From: Mrakia gelida
Lineage: Eukaryota > Basidiomycota > Tremellomycetes > Cystofilobasidiales > Mrakiaceae
Length of the DNA: 64,000 bases
Assembly: GCA_024345305.1 (NCBI GenBank)
Contig: BRON01000002.1
Coordinates: 2,046,001-2,110,000 of the forward strand
Reading direction: 5' to 3'
Part shown: positions 52,845 to 63,964 of the stretch, piece after piece
Layout: each line of letters starts with the position of its first letter
How positions within the stretch are numbered: the first letter of the stretch is position 1
Made by a program: the position numbers and the translations under genes
The notes under the pieces: model-generated
Seen by the model: the letters and a program-made list of their open reading frames with translations, nothing else
The model's database searches: none
What the model was told of the DNA's origin: nothing

Positions 52845-53705
52845 ATGATGACTATGAGCGAAAATCAATTCGTGACTTACTTCGAAGCGCTCCTCTCGAG
52901 TCTCTCGTCTTCGTTCGTCGAAGCTGACGACGACGCGTCGCCTTTTTCGCCCTTCTTCTCGCTCAGATGCCTCAAGTCGGGGGACTCCAAGATCGGAGAT
53001 GAGCTGCGTGAGTGTACTTTGAATCGCTGTCCCTGTTCAACTCTCTCTCAGTGAGTCGTTTCTGAGCGACGACCAAAGTTGACTTCTTTGACCATCTCCT
53101 CGCCGACGCCTCTTCGCTCTTTTCGTCCTGTTCACGCAGAAACATCCGCGCCTCACGAAAAGTCATCATCTTCCCAAACCAGGCTGAGGAACCTTTCAGG
53201 CTCAACTCACTCTATCTTTCGTCCTTGGAAACCAAAACGAGGTCAGGCAACTTCGTCGTTTCCGCTTTTCTCCCCTCGTCGTCTCTTGCAACATCTGACT
53301 CCTCGTTGCTCTCCCCTTCTTCCCACAGCTTCTGAACAGCTTCCCTCCAGTCCACGGAAGAAGCTCTGTGGGTGGTGAGTTCTATATCTCTCGTTGAAAA
53401 GAAGATCGAGGGAACAAACCTTCGCTTCCCGTCCTCCCCGATCAGCCCTTTTTGCGCCTCTTCTCTCAAAGTGAACTGAAGCGATTGTTCACCTCTTCTC
53501 GTGCTTGGGACTCTTCAGAATACAGCCACTCGTCTTTTCAGTGCGAGGTCCTGGGTAGAGACTACCCTCGAAGCTGTGAGTCCTTGCGAGACGAAGAGGT
53601 GACGAACGAAGACGCGTCGCGAGTCGAGGAAGTTCGGAAGCGCGAACCTGACTTCTCGCTTCCCTTGCTCGGATCCTCTTTACCTGGCTTGGCTCCGAAG
53701 CGTAG
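52845..53705 (+). CDS. Small spliced gene of unknown function, about 121 aa
   Basis: Proposed exons: 52845-52912, 52967-53007, 53140-53241, 53329-53374, 53472-53575, 53701-53705 (366 nt). Each junction has a good donor (GTTCGT, GTGAGT, GTCAGG, GTGAGT, GTGAGT) and acceptor, and most introns have a CTGAC-like branch site. The phases all fit one frame. The protein starts MMTMSENQFVTYFEALLSSL, continues CLKSGDSKIGDELR, a Ser/basic stretch (SIFRPWKPKRA, SPRKKLCGC) and ELKRLFTSSRAW, and stops soon after GRDYP. It has no recognised domain and no signal or membrane segment. The last exon is the weakest: without that splice the frame stays open into the next gene's first exon. It is a gene prediction from splice grammar alone. 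Confidence 0.4.
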
Positions 53706-53832
53706 CATCGCATGTGCCATGTCTTACATTCCTTCCGGAAGAGGGAGTAGGCCTGAATTCAGCTTTTCAGTTCTTCGTCTCCCTCTCGAATCCTTCCTCA
53801 CCAACCACCACTCCCCTCCCAACTTTCTCAAC

Positions 53833-56585
53833 ATGAGCGTATCCTGCAACAGCTTCTTCCCCTCGGCTGTTTCGACCCTTTACAACTACAGCACCGAGAC
53901 CCTCTTCGCGACATCTACCATCAACGCGACAGCAGTGGTTCCGTGAGTCGTTCTTCGTCCTTTTTTGCTCTCCATTCCTCCCTCAACCCTCGCTGACCTT
54001 CCCACTCATGAAACCTCTCTTCTCCTTTTGCCTTGCCTGAACTAGTACGTCCACTTTGGTGTACTTTGGGAAGTGCCAGGGCGAGATTGAACACTACGAC
54101 GCATGCAAATACGTCGACAACTGCACGCCTTTCGCATCTGGGGATTGCCCAAAGCACTTTAACGGAAACCTCAAGGCCTACTGGTGAGCTAGTCTCTATC
54201 TAAGTTCCCCCCACGGTTCTAGAGATGAGCTGACCCTGGGATCACCTTCTGTGCGCGTCTCAGCTGCCACGGACTCGAGGTTCAGCGAGTGTGAGCAGGC
54301 TTCTCCCCTTCTGCCCTGAACGATGAGTTCAAACTCCCTTCTTTTCTTTCTCTTTCAAACGTCTACAGCGGCTACAGATGCGCTCCCGACACTCCAGCAT
54401 CCGAGGACTGCGATCAAGACGAGACTTATTACCTCAGAGACGACGAGAACGAATTTACCGCTTTCATCTCTTTCACTTCAACATTCACTACCTTCGATAT
54501 CACCACCACCTTCAACACCACTTCCGTGTTCCCGACCGCCACTGTGACAAACACCTCGCTTCTCAGCGTCGCGTATGCCACTCCTGCGCCCGTCTGCAGG
54601 ACTTTCTCGGCCTCTTCGAGCTCGAGCTCGTCCTCTTCCTCCTCGTGAGCGAACTCTACACTTCTGACAACGATCTGGAAGCTCACCCTCTCGTTTTTCC
54701 TCCTTCTAAATCCAGGTCGTCGTCCAGCTCTTCGTCCTCCTCGTCGTCTAGCTCTGTTTCGTTTCCAATCCCTACGACGAGCTCGACTACCTCAACCTCC
54801 ACCTCAAGCTTGACCTCTACAACGTCCTCGTGAACCTTCTTCCCCTCGGGATATCCTGCTCTCCAACTCGCACTGACCTGCTCGTCCTTTTTCGCCGAAC
54901 AGAGCTGTTCCGACAACCACATCGTCGCTCACGTCTTCGAGTATCACCACGTCTACAACCACGTGAGTAGATCTTCCCTCCTCTTTCGCCTCTCGCTCGT
55001 TGCTGACCGTCGCGTCTTCGGTTCGAGCAGGTCGAGCATCAGCTCCTCGATCTCGTCTTCGACGCCGACTTCGACCTCGTCCGTTCTTCTCGATCGATTT
55101 TTCTCGTCTTTTTTATAAGCTGACAGGGCTTATCTCTTCTTCCCTGCAGGATCTCATCGGAGACCAGCAGCTCGTCCGTCGTTCCCTCTTCGACGATCTC
55201 AACGTGAGCACTTTTCGTTCTTCTCATCCTTGAAACCATCCAGCTGACTCACGATCTCTCCATATTTCAGTAGCTCTCTTGCAACCTCATTGGCTGTCAC
55301 CAGTAGTGTTCCCGCTGCAACATCCTCCGACATCGTATCGTCGTAAGTCTATCTCTTCCGGCGTTCGCGTCGCGTCGCGTTCTTCCTCTTCGTCGCCTGT
55401 TTTTCCCTCTGACCCGACTTCGCCCCCTTTTTTCAGTACAAGCGAAGTCATCTCAACCTCGGTCGTTTCCACCTCCGCCGTCCCCTCTTCAACCTCTCCC
55501 CTCCCAACCTCAGCGTCCGAAACCGTCTCGGAATCAGCCTCGGCAATCCCCCTCCTCGTCCCCATCGTCTCGACCTCGGAGGTCGTTTCACAAGTCCTCA
55601 TCAGCGCTACACCCTCCCTCATCCTCGTCACCTCCGCCTCCGAAATCGTCTCTCAACTCCTCGTCACTCAATCGGATTCCCAAGTCGTCACGTCCGCTCA
55701 AACCATCTCAGCTCCCATCACCCTCACTTCGACGCCCGTCCTCCCCTCGGAAACTCCCACCTCCCTCTCCCTCGTCCTCTCCACCGACGCAGCCTCCTCC
55801 GTCTTCTCCACCCTCGTACCCATCTCAACCTCAGCCTCGCCCTCCGAAGTCGCGTCCTCCGAGTCGCCTCCCTCCTCTTCAGCAGAGGCGAGCGCGAGTG
55901 CCGTCGTCGTCGCCGCAGGGAACGTCAACACTGCGACGTCCCTCTCGGGAGGACAGAAGGCTGGTGTAGCGGTGGGAAGCATCGTCGGGGGAGTGGCAGC
56001 CGTCACCATTGGAGTCCTGATCGCGAAGGGAATCATTTTGGGAGCTTTGACGGGGCTCGGAGCGGGAGCTGCTGCTGGAGCTGCTGGTGCGGGTGCTGCT
56101 GAAGCTGGAGCCGCTTCTGGAGCCGGAGCAGGTGCTGGTGCAGGAGCTGGTTCTGCAGGAGGTACTGGAGGAGCAGGAGGAGCAGGAGGAGGAGGGGTGG
56201 GAGCGGGAGCTGGAAACGCTGGAGTGCAGATGGGGACGGCTGCTGTGAGTCTTCGTCTCTTTCTCTCTCTCTCCCTCTCTCTTTCCTTCTCGTATTGACT
56301 CTTCTTTCCCTCGCCTCTCATCCCAACTCCCTCTCCCAGACCGCCAACGCAGCCACCGCCGGAGGAGCGACCTCAGGCGCGAACGCGGCCGTCTACACAG
56401 GCGGCGCCTCTGGAGCTTCCGCCAACCCCTTCTTAGGCTCAGCTGCTGGAACGGCTATCCCCGTAGCTGTAGGAGGAGGAGCTCTCGCCGGTACGGCAGC
56501 TGGAAGAGCTTGGGACGAGGAGCAAGGACCGTACGAATCCCCTTTCAACGATCGATCGGCGAGGGAGTATCATCTGCGTGATTGA
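53833..56585 (+). CDS. Ser/Thr-rich mucin-like surface protein with one membrane helix, 650 aa
   Basis: Exons: 53833-53942, 54046-54183, 54264-54290, 54369-54644, 54716-54829, 54903-54962, 55031-55078, 55150-55203, 55271-55342, 55437-56244, 56340-56585 (1953 nt). Residues 45-110 form a cysteine-rich head (KCQGEIEHYDACKYVDNCTP, GDCPKHF, YCCHGLE, RCAPDTPASEDCD). Then come some 330 residues almost entirely of Ser, Thr, Val and Pro, expected to be O-mannosylated. A glycine-zipper transmembrane helix (GVAVGSIVGGVAAVTIGVLI) is followed by a Gly/Ala-rich tail ending in ARAWDEEQGPYESPF-like acidic sequence. The plan resembles fungal wall-stress sensors (Wsc/Mid2 type) without a recognisable WSC domain. 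No clear N-terminal signal peptide is seen from this ATG, so an upstream exon may be missing; the frame is open upstream to 53472. Introns 1-9 are all phase 2. Confidence 0.72.
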
Positions 56586-57015
56586 GCTGTACGGTATATT
56601 TTCTCGTCAGTCGTTAGGTGTGCATTTCTTTCTGGTTGTTGTTTATATTTTGGTTCGGTTTCGTTCGCGTCTCGGGCTTTGTCTTCAGTTTTTCAGGGTT
56701 TGTTTTGGGTTTTTCGAGTCTTCGTCTTTGGTCCTTCTCCTCTCGCTCTGTACTGTACACTCCCTCTTCGTAGCTTTTCTGACTCCTCCCTCCCCCCAGA
56801 AAAAAAAAGAACGTAGAATTTGATGGTAGTGAACTTCTCGTGCGCAACTGATGTCGCGAGCGAGGGCGAGGCTGACCTTCGCAACTCGACGCGTCTTCTC
56901 TCTTTGTTTTCCTCCCTCCGTCGCTCCCCTCCCCTCGTCTCTCTCGATTCGAATCCACCTCGTGAGCCGTACGCACATCATCATCAAGAACAAAGTCTAC
57001 CCAAAACGAGCTCGT
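56586..57015. other. Convergent 3' region, surface protein / dynein LIC
   Basis: These 430 bases lie between two converging stop codons. T-rich sequence (56620-56710) and an A run of ten bases at about 56800-56810 are plausible 3' end signals for the two genes. No gene is seen. Confidence 0.45.
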
Positions 57016-60000
57016 CTAAGGAACCCTCGGCGATGTAGGCGTCGACGAACTCGTCCCTTCTGCTCCACTCGCACTCGTCCCCGTCGCTCCAGGCAAGCCA
57101 GCAACACCTCCCGACGTGTTCTTCCGAGCCGTTAGAAGCGATTGGAAGAAGTTGTGCTGTGGAACGGCAAACCGAAGGGGGAGGGCAGGGAAGGCAAGCG
57201 AAGAGTCAGTCCGAGTTCGAGTCGAGCAGAGATTAGGTTGAGGTCGGAACTCACGAGCGCCTCCGTCGAAGGAGGAGGTCGACCCGCTCCCGGTGTGATG
57301 GCCGCTGCCGAGGAGGAAGGAAAGGCTGAGGATCCTCCTGAGAGAGACGGGGAGGTGAGAGGGGAGATGGACGAGGACGGAAGGGGTGGGGAGGCGTAGG
57401 ATGGTCGAGAGGAGGAGTCCTGGGTTGGCGAGAGGAAGATGAGCGAACAAGAGACGGAGGAGGGGAGAAGAGTAGAAGAAGGGGGGTCAGCTTTGGTTTC
57501 GAAGAAGATGGAGAGTTGGACGACACGCGAAGAAACGCGTCGTCCCAAACCGAACACTCACCCTCCCATTCGAACTCTTTCCACCCGAAAGCGACAACCC
57601 CTCCATATCCGCCATCGCCTTCTCGACTCCAGGCATACTGAGTCCCCCACTCCCCATGGGCCCAACGACACCAACCAACCGCTCCAGTTCTCCTCCTGAA
57701 GGTGGGTAGGCCGAGGACGAGGACGCTGTTGCTGGGTTCCGGAACGACTGACGAGGATCGCGTTTGGGATCGTTCTGGATGAGAGCGTATTCTTTAGCGA
57801 GGAAGGTTTGATCGACGAGGGTTGTGGTCATTCGGGCGGAGGGATCTTGCTGTGAGAGCCGAAGGTGGAACGAAAGACGAAAGGGGAGAAGACGAAACAA
57901 GAGACGCGTCAGTTTCTCGTTTCTCGTTTTCTTCGCTCCTCTTCTCTCCCGCTTTCCCTTTCCTCTCCCCAGAATCCAAGCCGGCAGATGCACTCACCAC
58001 AACATCCTCCCCCATCTCCGGCACCACCCCCGCCCACAAATCCTCCACATCCTCCTCGTCCTCCTCAACTTCCTCACCCTCCCCTTTATCGGCCTTCCTC
58101 CTCCTGACGCTCACTTCCCACGCGCTCGTCACCCTCTCAGGCTCGAACCCTTCTCGAAGGACCATGATCTTCCCCCAGGAGTCCCAGCCGGAGGGGACGA
58201 GGACTTGATCGCGGTCGAGGACGTTGGCGCGGTGGAGGAAGGGGAAACGCGTCGAGGTTGAGGAGGGCGCGATTTGGAGGGAGGTTGTTGGGTTGGGGTT
58301 GGGGTTGGTGGAAGAGGTGGTGGTGGAAGAGAGGATGGGAGCAGGAGGAGAAAAGATCCGATGCAAGAGGTAGGCTCGAAGGAGGGTGAAGGTCGAAGGG
58401 GAGGCTTGGGAGGTGTAGAAGAGGGAGGCTCCGTCTGCGAGCAAGCGAGGTCGGAACGAACGCGCAACGCCAAAACGAGAGGTCAGTTTCTTTGCTCTCG
58501 CTCTCCACCACTTCCATGAGCTCGGGACATTTCACACTCACGCATCAAAGCCACCAACCTCAAAACCTGACCTATCCAATCGGTCCTCTCCTCCCAACCA
58601 CCTTTCCCACCCGTCGACGCTCCCTTCGACCCTCCTCCGACGCCAGGCCCACCGAACCCGAGTTCCTCAGCGACCACGTCGATCTGGTCGGCTTTGGTGC
58701 AGACGATGGTGATGGGGACTCCGTGGCTGGCAACGAAAACCAAACGCGAAGGGAGTGAGCAGAGCGAGGGAGGGAGGAGGTGCGAGCTCGACGCTCGAAG
58801 CTCAACTTTCGGCGGCGAACTCACGAATTCCTGGTCAACGTCCCCGGTCCAAGAGGCAAGACCTCGTTACTGTTGGGGTTGTAGGTCGCGATGGAAGCTG
58901 GCGCTATGGGGAGAGGGACGCTCTGTTTGGTTGGGGAGGACAAGGGACCTCCGAGGGAAGGGGAGGATACGGGTGGAGGAGGAGGGGAGGGTTCGTTGTA
59001 GTGTTGGAGGTGGTATTGCACTGGGACGAAACGAAGCCAAACAAGGTGAGGGTCAGATTTGAGAGAAGGATACGAGCTCAAGAAGAGCAAAAAAAGGCTC
59101 GAAAGAAGACAAGCGAACGAACTTACATCTCTCCCTCTCCTCCTCTCCTTCTACCTCCCTCCCTTTGACGACGTTCGCACTCCACTCCTCCACCCATTCC
59201 AGCCAGCCCAGCAACTGAACGATCATACTGGCGGGTTTGGTCCAGTCCAGGACGATCAGGATCGAAGTGTCGGCGAGAACTGAGCTCGAACTGGGTCTGG
59301 ACGTGGAGGAGGAGGAGTCGGAGGTGGAAGCTGTTGTTGGTGGAGGAGGAGGTTGGGAGAGAGACAAGGGAAGGAGGTGTAGGAGCGAGGGATGAGAGGA
59401 AGGAGGAGTGTAGATCGATAGGGGTGAGAGAGTCTCTGTATACGGCCAATGCAGAAGAAGAAAAAAGAGGTTCAGCGAGGGCTGAAGAGTGAACGAAGGA
59501 AGGGACGAGTCGAGACGGACCTTCATCCCCTTCATCTCTCACGTCGACCCACTCGTAGCCCGTAGCGAGATCCAGCCGACCACGACCTTCTTCCCCTGAA
59601 GCGTTCTTGAGAGAAGACACAGTGGAAGGGAGGGAGATGGGTTTCACTGCAGAAACGAGGCAAGGCGAGGAGGAGGGAAGGGCGTCGTGTCAGCTTCGAC
59701 CTCCTCCTTCCTTTGCCTTCTCGTTTCGATTCAAGAGAGACTCACCCAGAGAGGACCTGTTCCCTTTCAAGATATGACTCAGGAGAGTAGACTTCCCAGT
59801 TTGAGGTTCACCTACGAAAGAGTTACGAGCTCGTGTCAGCCAACGAGGCGAGCTGGCCAGCGAGAAGGGAAGGGGAAGGAGGGAGGAGAGAGGGGTTGAG
59901 CTCACCGAGAACGATCAGGTTCTTCTTCGCTACAGCCGAGGACGTTCGCCCAGAGACAGAGTTCAGAATCTCATCCCAGATGTTGGTCGTCGTTGCGGTC

Positions 60001-60017
60001 GTACTCGAGGAAGCCAT
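57016..60017 (-). CDS. Cytoplasmic dynein light intermediate chain, 674 aa, ten exons
   Basis: Exons on the minus strand: 60017-59906, 59811-59746, 59646-59521, 59435-59127, 59020-58825, 58726-58542, 58434-57998, 57849-57562, 57419-57255, 57156-57016 (2025 nt). The LIC binds the dynein heavy chain through a Ras-like domain and cargo adaptors through its C-terminus. Seen: P-loop NLIVLGEPQTGKSTLLSHIL, GYEWVDVRDE, ILIVLDWTKPASMIVQLLGW with WLEWVEEWS, LPLGPGTLTRNS, and GVPITIVCTKADQID, the order and wording of LIC proteins. Later blocks: SLFYTSQASPSTFTLLRAYL, RDQVLVPSGWDSWGKIMVL and QDPSARMTTTLVDQTFLAKE. The C-terminal half after residue 480 is Ser/Pro-rich with LERLVGVVGPMG and ends HNFFQSLLTARKN plus a Gly/Ser tail. 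The HNFFQSLL helix resembles the adaptor-binding LIC helix. Confidence 0.93.
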
Positions 60018-60384
60018 CCAAGAAAAAAGAGGGGAAGGAAGGGAAGGAAGAGCAGGAGATGGTTGCGAGGGTCGGTGCGTTTCGAACGAGGAGTCGAGTT
60101 TGAAAGCGGAGACGCGTCTTTCACAAGGAAAAAAAATCAAGTAGAAAAGCGAAACGGGAGCTCATGCATTGATGTGGTGGCTATGGATGTAGATTACGAA
60201 CGAGAGAAAGCAAAAACAAGAGAAGGGAGAGAAAGCGAACGGGAAGGAAACCAAAACCAACTAGAAAAAGACACGACTCCAAAACGAAACACGCGACCGA
60301 CTCGAGACCAAAGACTACTACTAAAACAAGCCAAGACACTCGAACCCTACAACCCAAACGAGAACAAAGTCCAACCCTCTACTA
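60018..60384 (-). other. Intergenic, dynein LIC promoter and 3' end of the Pro/Gln-rich gene
   Basis: Both genes run on the minus strand. The 367-base gap has long A-rich tracts on the plus strand (60125-60330), which are T-rich on the coding strand. No gene is seen. Confidence 0.4.
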
Positions 60385-63300
60385 TCACTGGTACGGCGCG
60401 TAATCACTCCCTCCAAAGCCCTCGTTCGTCCTGTCCGAGTCGAACGAGCTCGTCCTCCCGACCATCGGCGGTCCGTTTCCTCCTCCTCCTCCTCCTCCCT
60501 CCTGGTGCTGGTACGACGCGTACGAGACAGGCTGGAAGCCCAGCGAAGCCTTGGGAAGAAGAGGGATGTGCGAGGACGCGACCATCCCTCCTCCGATCTT
60601 CGCTGCCTGCAGAGGATCCGAAATTCGAACCGGCGCGAACCCTTGTCGACGAGGCACGAAGAAGGGTTGCGAAGGGTTGTGGTGCTGAGGCTGCTGCTGC
60701 TGAGGGTAGAACTGCTGCTGCTGCTGCTGCTGCTGTTGCTGGAAGTGCTGCTGCTGTTGGTGCTGGGGAGGAGGGGGCATGGAGTGGAAATGAGGAGGAG
60801 GAGGGTATTGGGATTGATGGTGAAGTTGAGGAAGAGGGTAGGGACCTTGTCGAAGCTGATCGGGGTGAGGAGGAGGGAAGAAGGTCTGCTGAGGAGGTCC
60901 GTGATCGAACGAGCCGCCTCCGTAGGGTCCATGTCCGCCGTCGGGGTAGGGAGGAGAGGAGGTGATGGAGTTGGGAGAGTAACCGACGCCAGGGTAGGGT
61001 CCGTCTGCTCCTCCTCCCATCGAAACGGGAGGACTCGAGTTCGAAAAGTGCGAGGGAGGAGGAGGCTGACCGTGACCCCAGAAGGCAGGCGATTGAGAGT
61101 GTTGGCGAAGATGAGGAGGGAGGAACTGTTGAGGAGGAGGAGGGCCGGGAGGCGGGTAGCTGAAGATGTACTGCTGTCCCGTCGCGTCGAAAACCTGTCC
61201 GCTCTCCGTCGTGATGAACCCAGGAGGAAGAACGGGAGTCCCTCCTCCTCCTCCGTACATCCCACCTCCAGGCGAATCCGGTCCTCCCGCGCTCGACATC
61301 CTTCTCGATCCGTCGTCGACGAAAGGGAACCCTCCTCCTCCTCCTCCCATCTGGCTCGGATGAGGGTAGTGTTGCTGGTGAGGAAGGAATCGTTGGCCGC
61401 CGTACTGCTCTTCCCTAGGATGAGGTCTCGCGGGAGGAAGCTCGTATCGAGGAGGAGGTTGATCTCCGTTCCTCGGCGAAGGAGCTCCTGCGACCTGGAT
61501 AAGGTGAGGAAGAGGAGGAGGGATGTTGGATGTGTCGATAGGGATGAGAGAAGGAGCTGCCGATGCGAGTCCGAGCTCAGTGGTAGATCCAAGGTTGATG
61601 AGGACGTTGGGAGAGAGCATGGGAGGTTGGACGGGGAGGAGAGTTGGTTCAGGGAGAGGAGATTTGTAGAGGACGTTAGATTCCGAGGGATGTCGACGAG
61701 GTTGAGGGTGTTCGATGACGACTTCGGACGAAGACTCGAGTGGAGGAGGAGTGATGGCGGAGTGAGTGGAGGAGGCGAGATCCGAAGGAGGTGCTGGAGT
61801 GTTGACCGCCTCGACGACTGCTTCCTCGACGACCGATTCAGTTCGAGATGAGACTCCCGTCGATGGAGCTGACGACTTAGGAGGTGCGAGCTTGGAAACA
61901 GGAAGCCTGACGACGATGTCACCCTCCACCGCTCCTGCAGTTGTCGATCCAGATCCCGACGCGACGGCGATCCTCTCGCTCTTCTTCGCTGCCTCCCTCT
62001 CCTTCTTGACCTTCGCCTTCTTCACCGCCCTCGGAGACTTCTTCACCTCCTCTCCCACTCCTACGGCTCCAGGAAGCTTGACCCTCACGGCTCCAGCCTT
62101 CGCACCAGTAGCGGACGCGACGACCTTCGTCTCCAGAGTAGGAGGAAGCGTGAAGACCTCCTCGGCTCGAGCTCCTGCTCCTCCTCCCCCCTTCCCTCCA
62201 CCCAGCAACGCCAACTTCCTAGCCTTCTCCTCATTGCTCTTCTTGATCTTCCTCTCGACCTTCTCCCTCTTCAAAGCTCGTTTCGACTTCTCAGGCGCGC
62301 CGACCGAGGCTGAGGCTGCTGTTCCTCCGACGGCTTGAGAAGGTGGAGGAGCGACGGCGGGAGAAGGAGGTGTTCGGAGCGAGGAGGAGGAAGCGGTGGT
62401 GGAAGGGACCGAGGTAGGGTGGAGAGCGGATTGGTTGGGAGAAGAGGAGATTCGAGCTGGTTTCGAGGATTGGATGGGGAGGGACGTGGTTTGACCGAAG
62501 ACTGGTCTCCCGTTGACGGTCGGCACGTTCATCTGGACCTGAACTTCCCTAGCCTTGGCTGAAGACGAAGGAGAGGGAGCGACGACGATTGAAGTCCTCG
62601 GAGCTCTTCCCGCTGAGGGACCGGTAGGAGGAGGTTTGGCTGAGAGAAGGCGGGAAGGAGAGGTCAGCACGTCTTCGGATGAGAGTGTTCAAACGGACGA
62701 AGGGGATGGACCAACAGGAGGATGGTCCAGAGGGAGGTGCACAATTGACTACGACATCAGGCTGCTGGCGAGGGTTTGAAGCGGCGACCAAGGGCACGCG
62801 GGGAGCTCTGGCCTGAGGAGGAGGAGGAGCGGTCGTCGTCGAGGGTCGAGGAGCGGTGGCCGAGGAGAGGGATGGAGCGGGAGAAGGAGCAGGTGTCCGA
62901 GACGAAGCCGACGAAGGAGTTGAAGAGGAGGCTGCTGGGAGACGGGTGAGATCGAAGAAGGGTCAGGCGTCAGTCGAGATGACAAAGAGGAAGGGAGAAG
63001 GGAAGGGAGGTTGAAGCTCACCCTTTTGGTTTCGCGACTTCTTCTCGCCACCGTCTGTGGGAACCACCAATCCAAGATCTGCCGATCCCAAGTCCGCAAA
63101 GTCAATCGCAGGTAGAGAACTGTCCCCAGAGATATCGTCCGACCAGTTGAGCTTCGAGCGACCAGCGACGAGAGGAGGTTTGGAGGAGGAGGGTTGAGTT
63201 GAGGGTTGAGGTTTCGAGGATGACGCGGTGGAAGACGAGGGAGTGGGTTTCGGGGTAGGAACGAAGGGAGGTGATTTGAGTTGTTGAGAGGAGGAAGGTG

Positions 63301-63964
63301 TGGGTTCGTTGGAAGGAGGGAGAGGAGAAGGAGCTGAGGGAGTAGTGACCTTGGGGACTTTGGGCTTCTTCGCCCTCTTCTTCTTGGTTTTGACGGGAGC
63401 GGCGTTGGGATCGATGGCGATGGCTCGGGGTGCTGAAGAAGAGGAGGAAGGGGTTCCTGTGGGTACCGGAGGTGTTACTGGTTTCCCGACTCTCGTAGCA
63501 ACAGCGACGGTCGAAGTCCTCGCCACCGAGGGAGGAGGAGGAGGCGGAGGAGCTGCCACTTTCTTCGAGCTCTCTGCCAGCTTCGCTTGTTCCTGCAACT
63601 CCTCCTGAGCCTCTCTTCTCTCCTCCTCCTCGTCTGTATCAATCCTCCTCCTATCATCCTCGTCGTCGTCCGAAGTCTTGTGCCCGGCATCGTCGTCGTC
63701 GTCGTCCTCCTCGCTCGAAGGTCGTCTTCTCCTCCCTCGGGGCATCCTCGCTCTCCTCGACCTGTTGGGCTTGGGACCAGAGCCGATCGAAGAAGCTGGA
63801 GTGTTGGTGGAGGCGACGGAGGGTGGAGGAGGAGGTTGAGGCCTCGAGTGCACGAAGGGATGAGATTGGGGGTTGGTGGAGTGGTACGAAGGGAAGGGAG
63901 AGGAGGGAGGAGCTGTAGAAGCGGTGGGGGTCGGTCGGTTGCGAGGAACGTTCAAGGGAGCCAT
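60385..63964 (-). CDS. Large Pro/Gln-rich protein of unknown function, 1129 aa, three exons
   Basis: Exons on the minus strand: 63964-63022, 62934-62743, 62639-60385 (3390 nt). The N-terminus MAPLNVPRNRPTP leads to a basic nuclear-type signal (RRARMPRGRRRR), a long acidic run (SSEEDDDDDD and RRIDTDEEEE), a second basic patch (KTKKKRAKKPKVPK) and a compact motif LNWSDDISGDSSLPAIDF. The middle has a Lys-rich helix (KSKRALKREKVERKIKK) and repeated KKAKVKKEREAAKK. The C-terminal 450 residues are Pro/Gly/Gln-rich with a polyglutamine tract, and the end reads FGGSDYAPYQ. No folded domain was recognised. The composition suggests a nuclear or RNP-granule protein, which is inference. The second intron donor (GTGCAC at 62742) is weak; the alternative GTCCGT at 62704 breaks frame. 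Confidence 0.65.
60691..60762 (-). repeat. CAG/CTG-type microsatellite coding for polyglutamine
   Basis: Within the Pro/Gln-rich gene a pure block of eight CTG triplets (60712-60735) sits in a wider, interrupted CTG-rich tract. It codes for glutamine runs on the minus strand and is a likely length-variable site. Confidence 0.8.

Noticed and set aside
53576..53836. Alternative end of the orphan gene through a CATCGC exon that stops at the mucin ATG
   Set aside because: It would code through a C/T-rich promoter-like stretch; the acceptor CCGAAG followed by CG TAG gives a simpler end, though neither is proven.
60505..61851. 448-codon plus-strand open frame rich in Arg and Leu
   Set aside because: It is the reverse of the Gln/Pro-rich exon (CTG repeats read as Leu). 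No start context or domain; the minus strand frame is longer and spliced.
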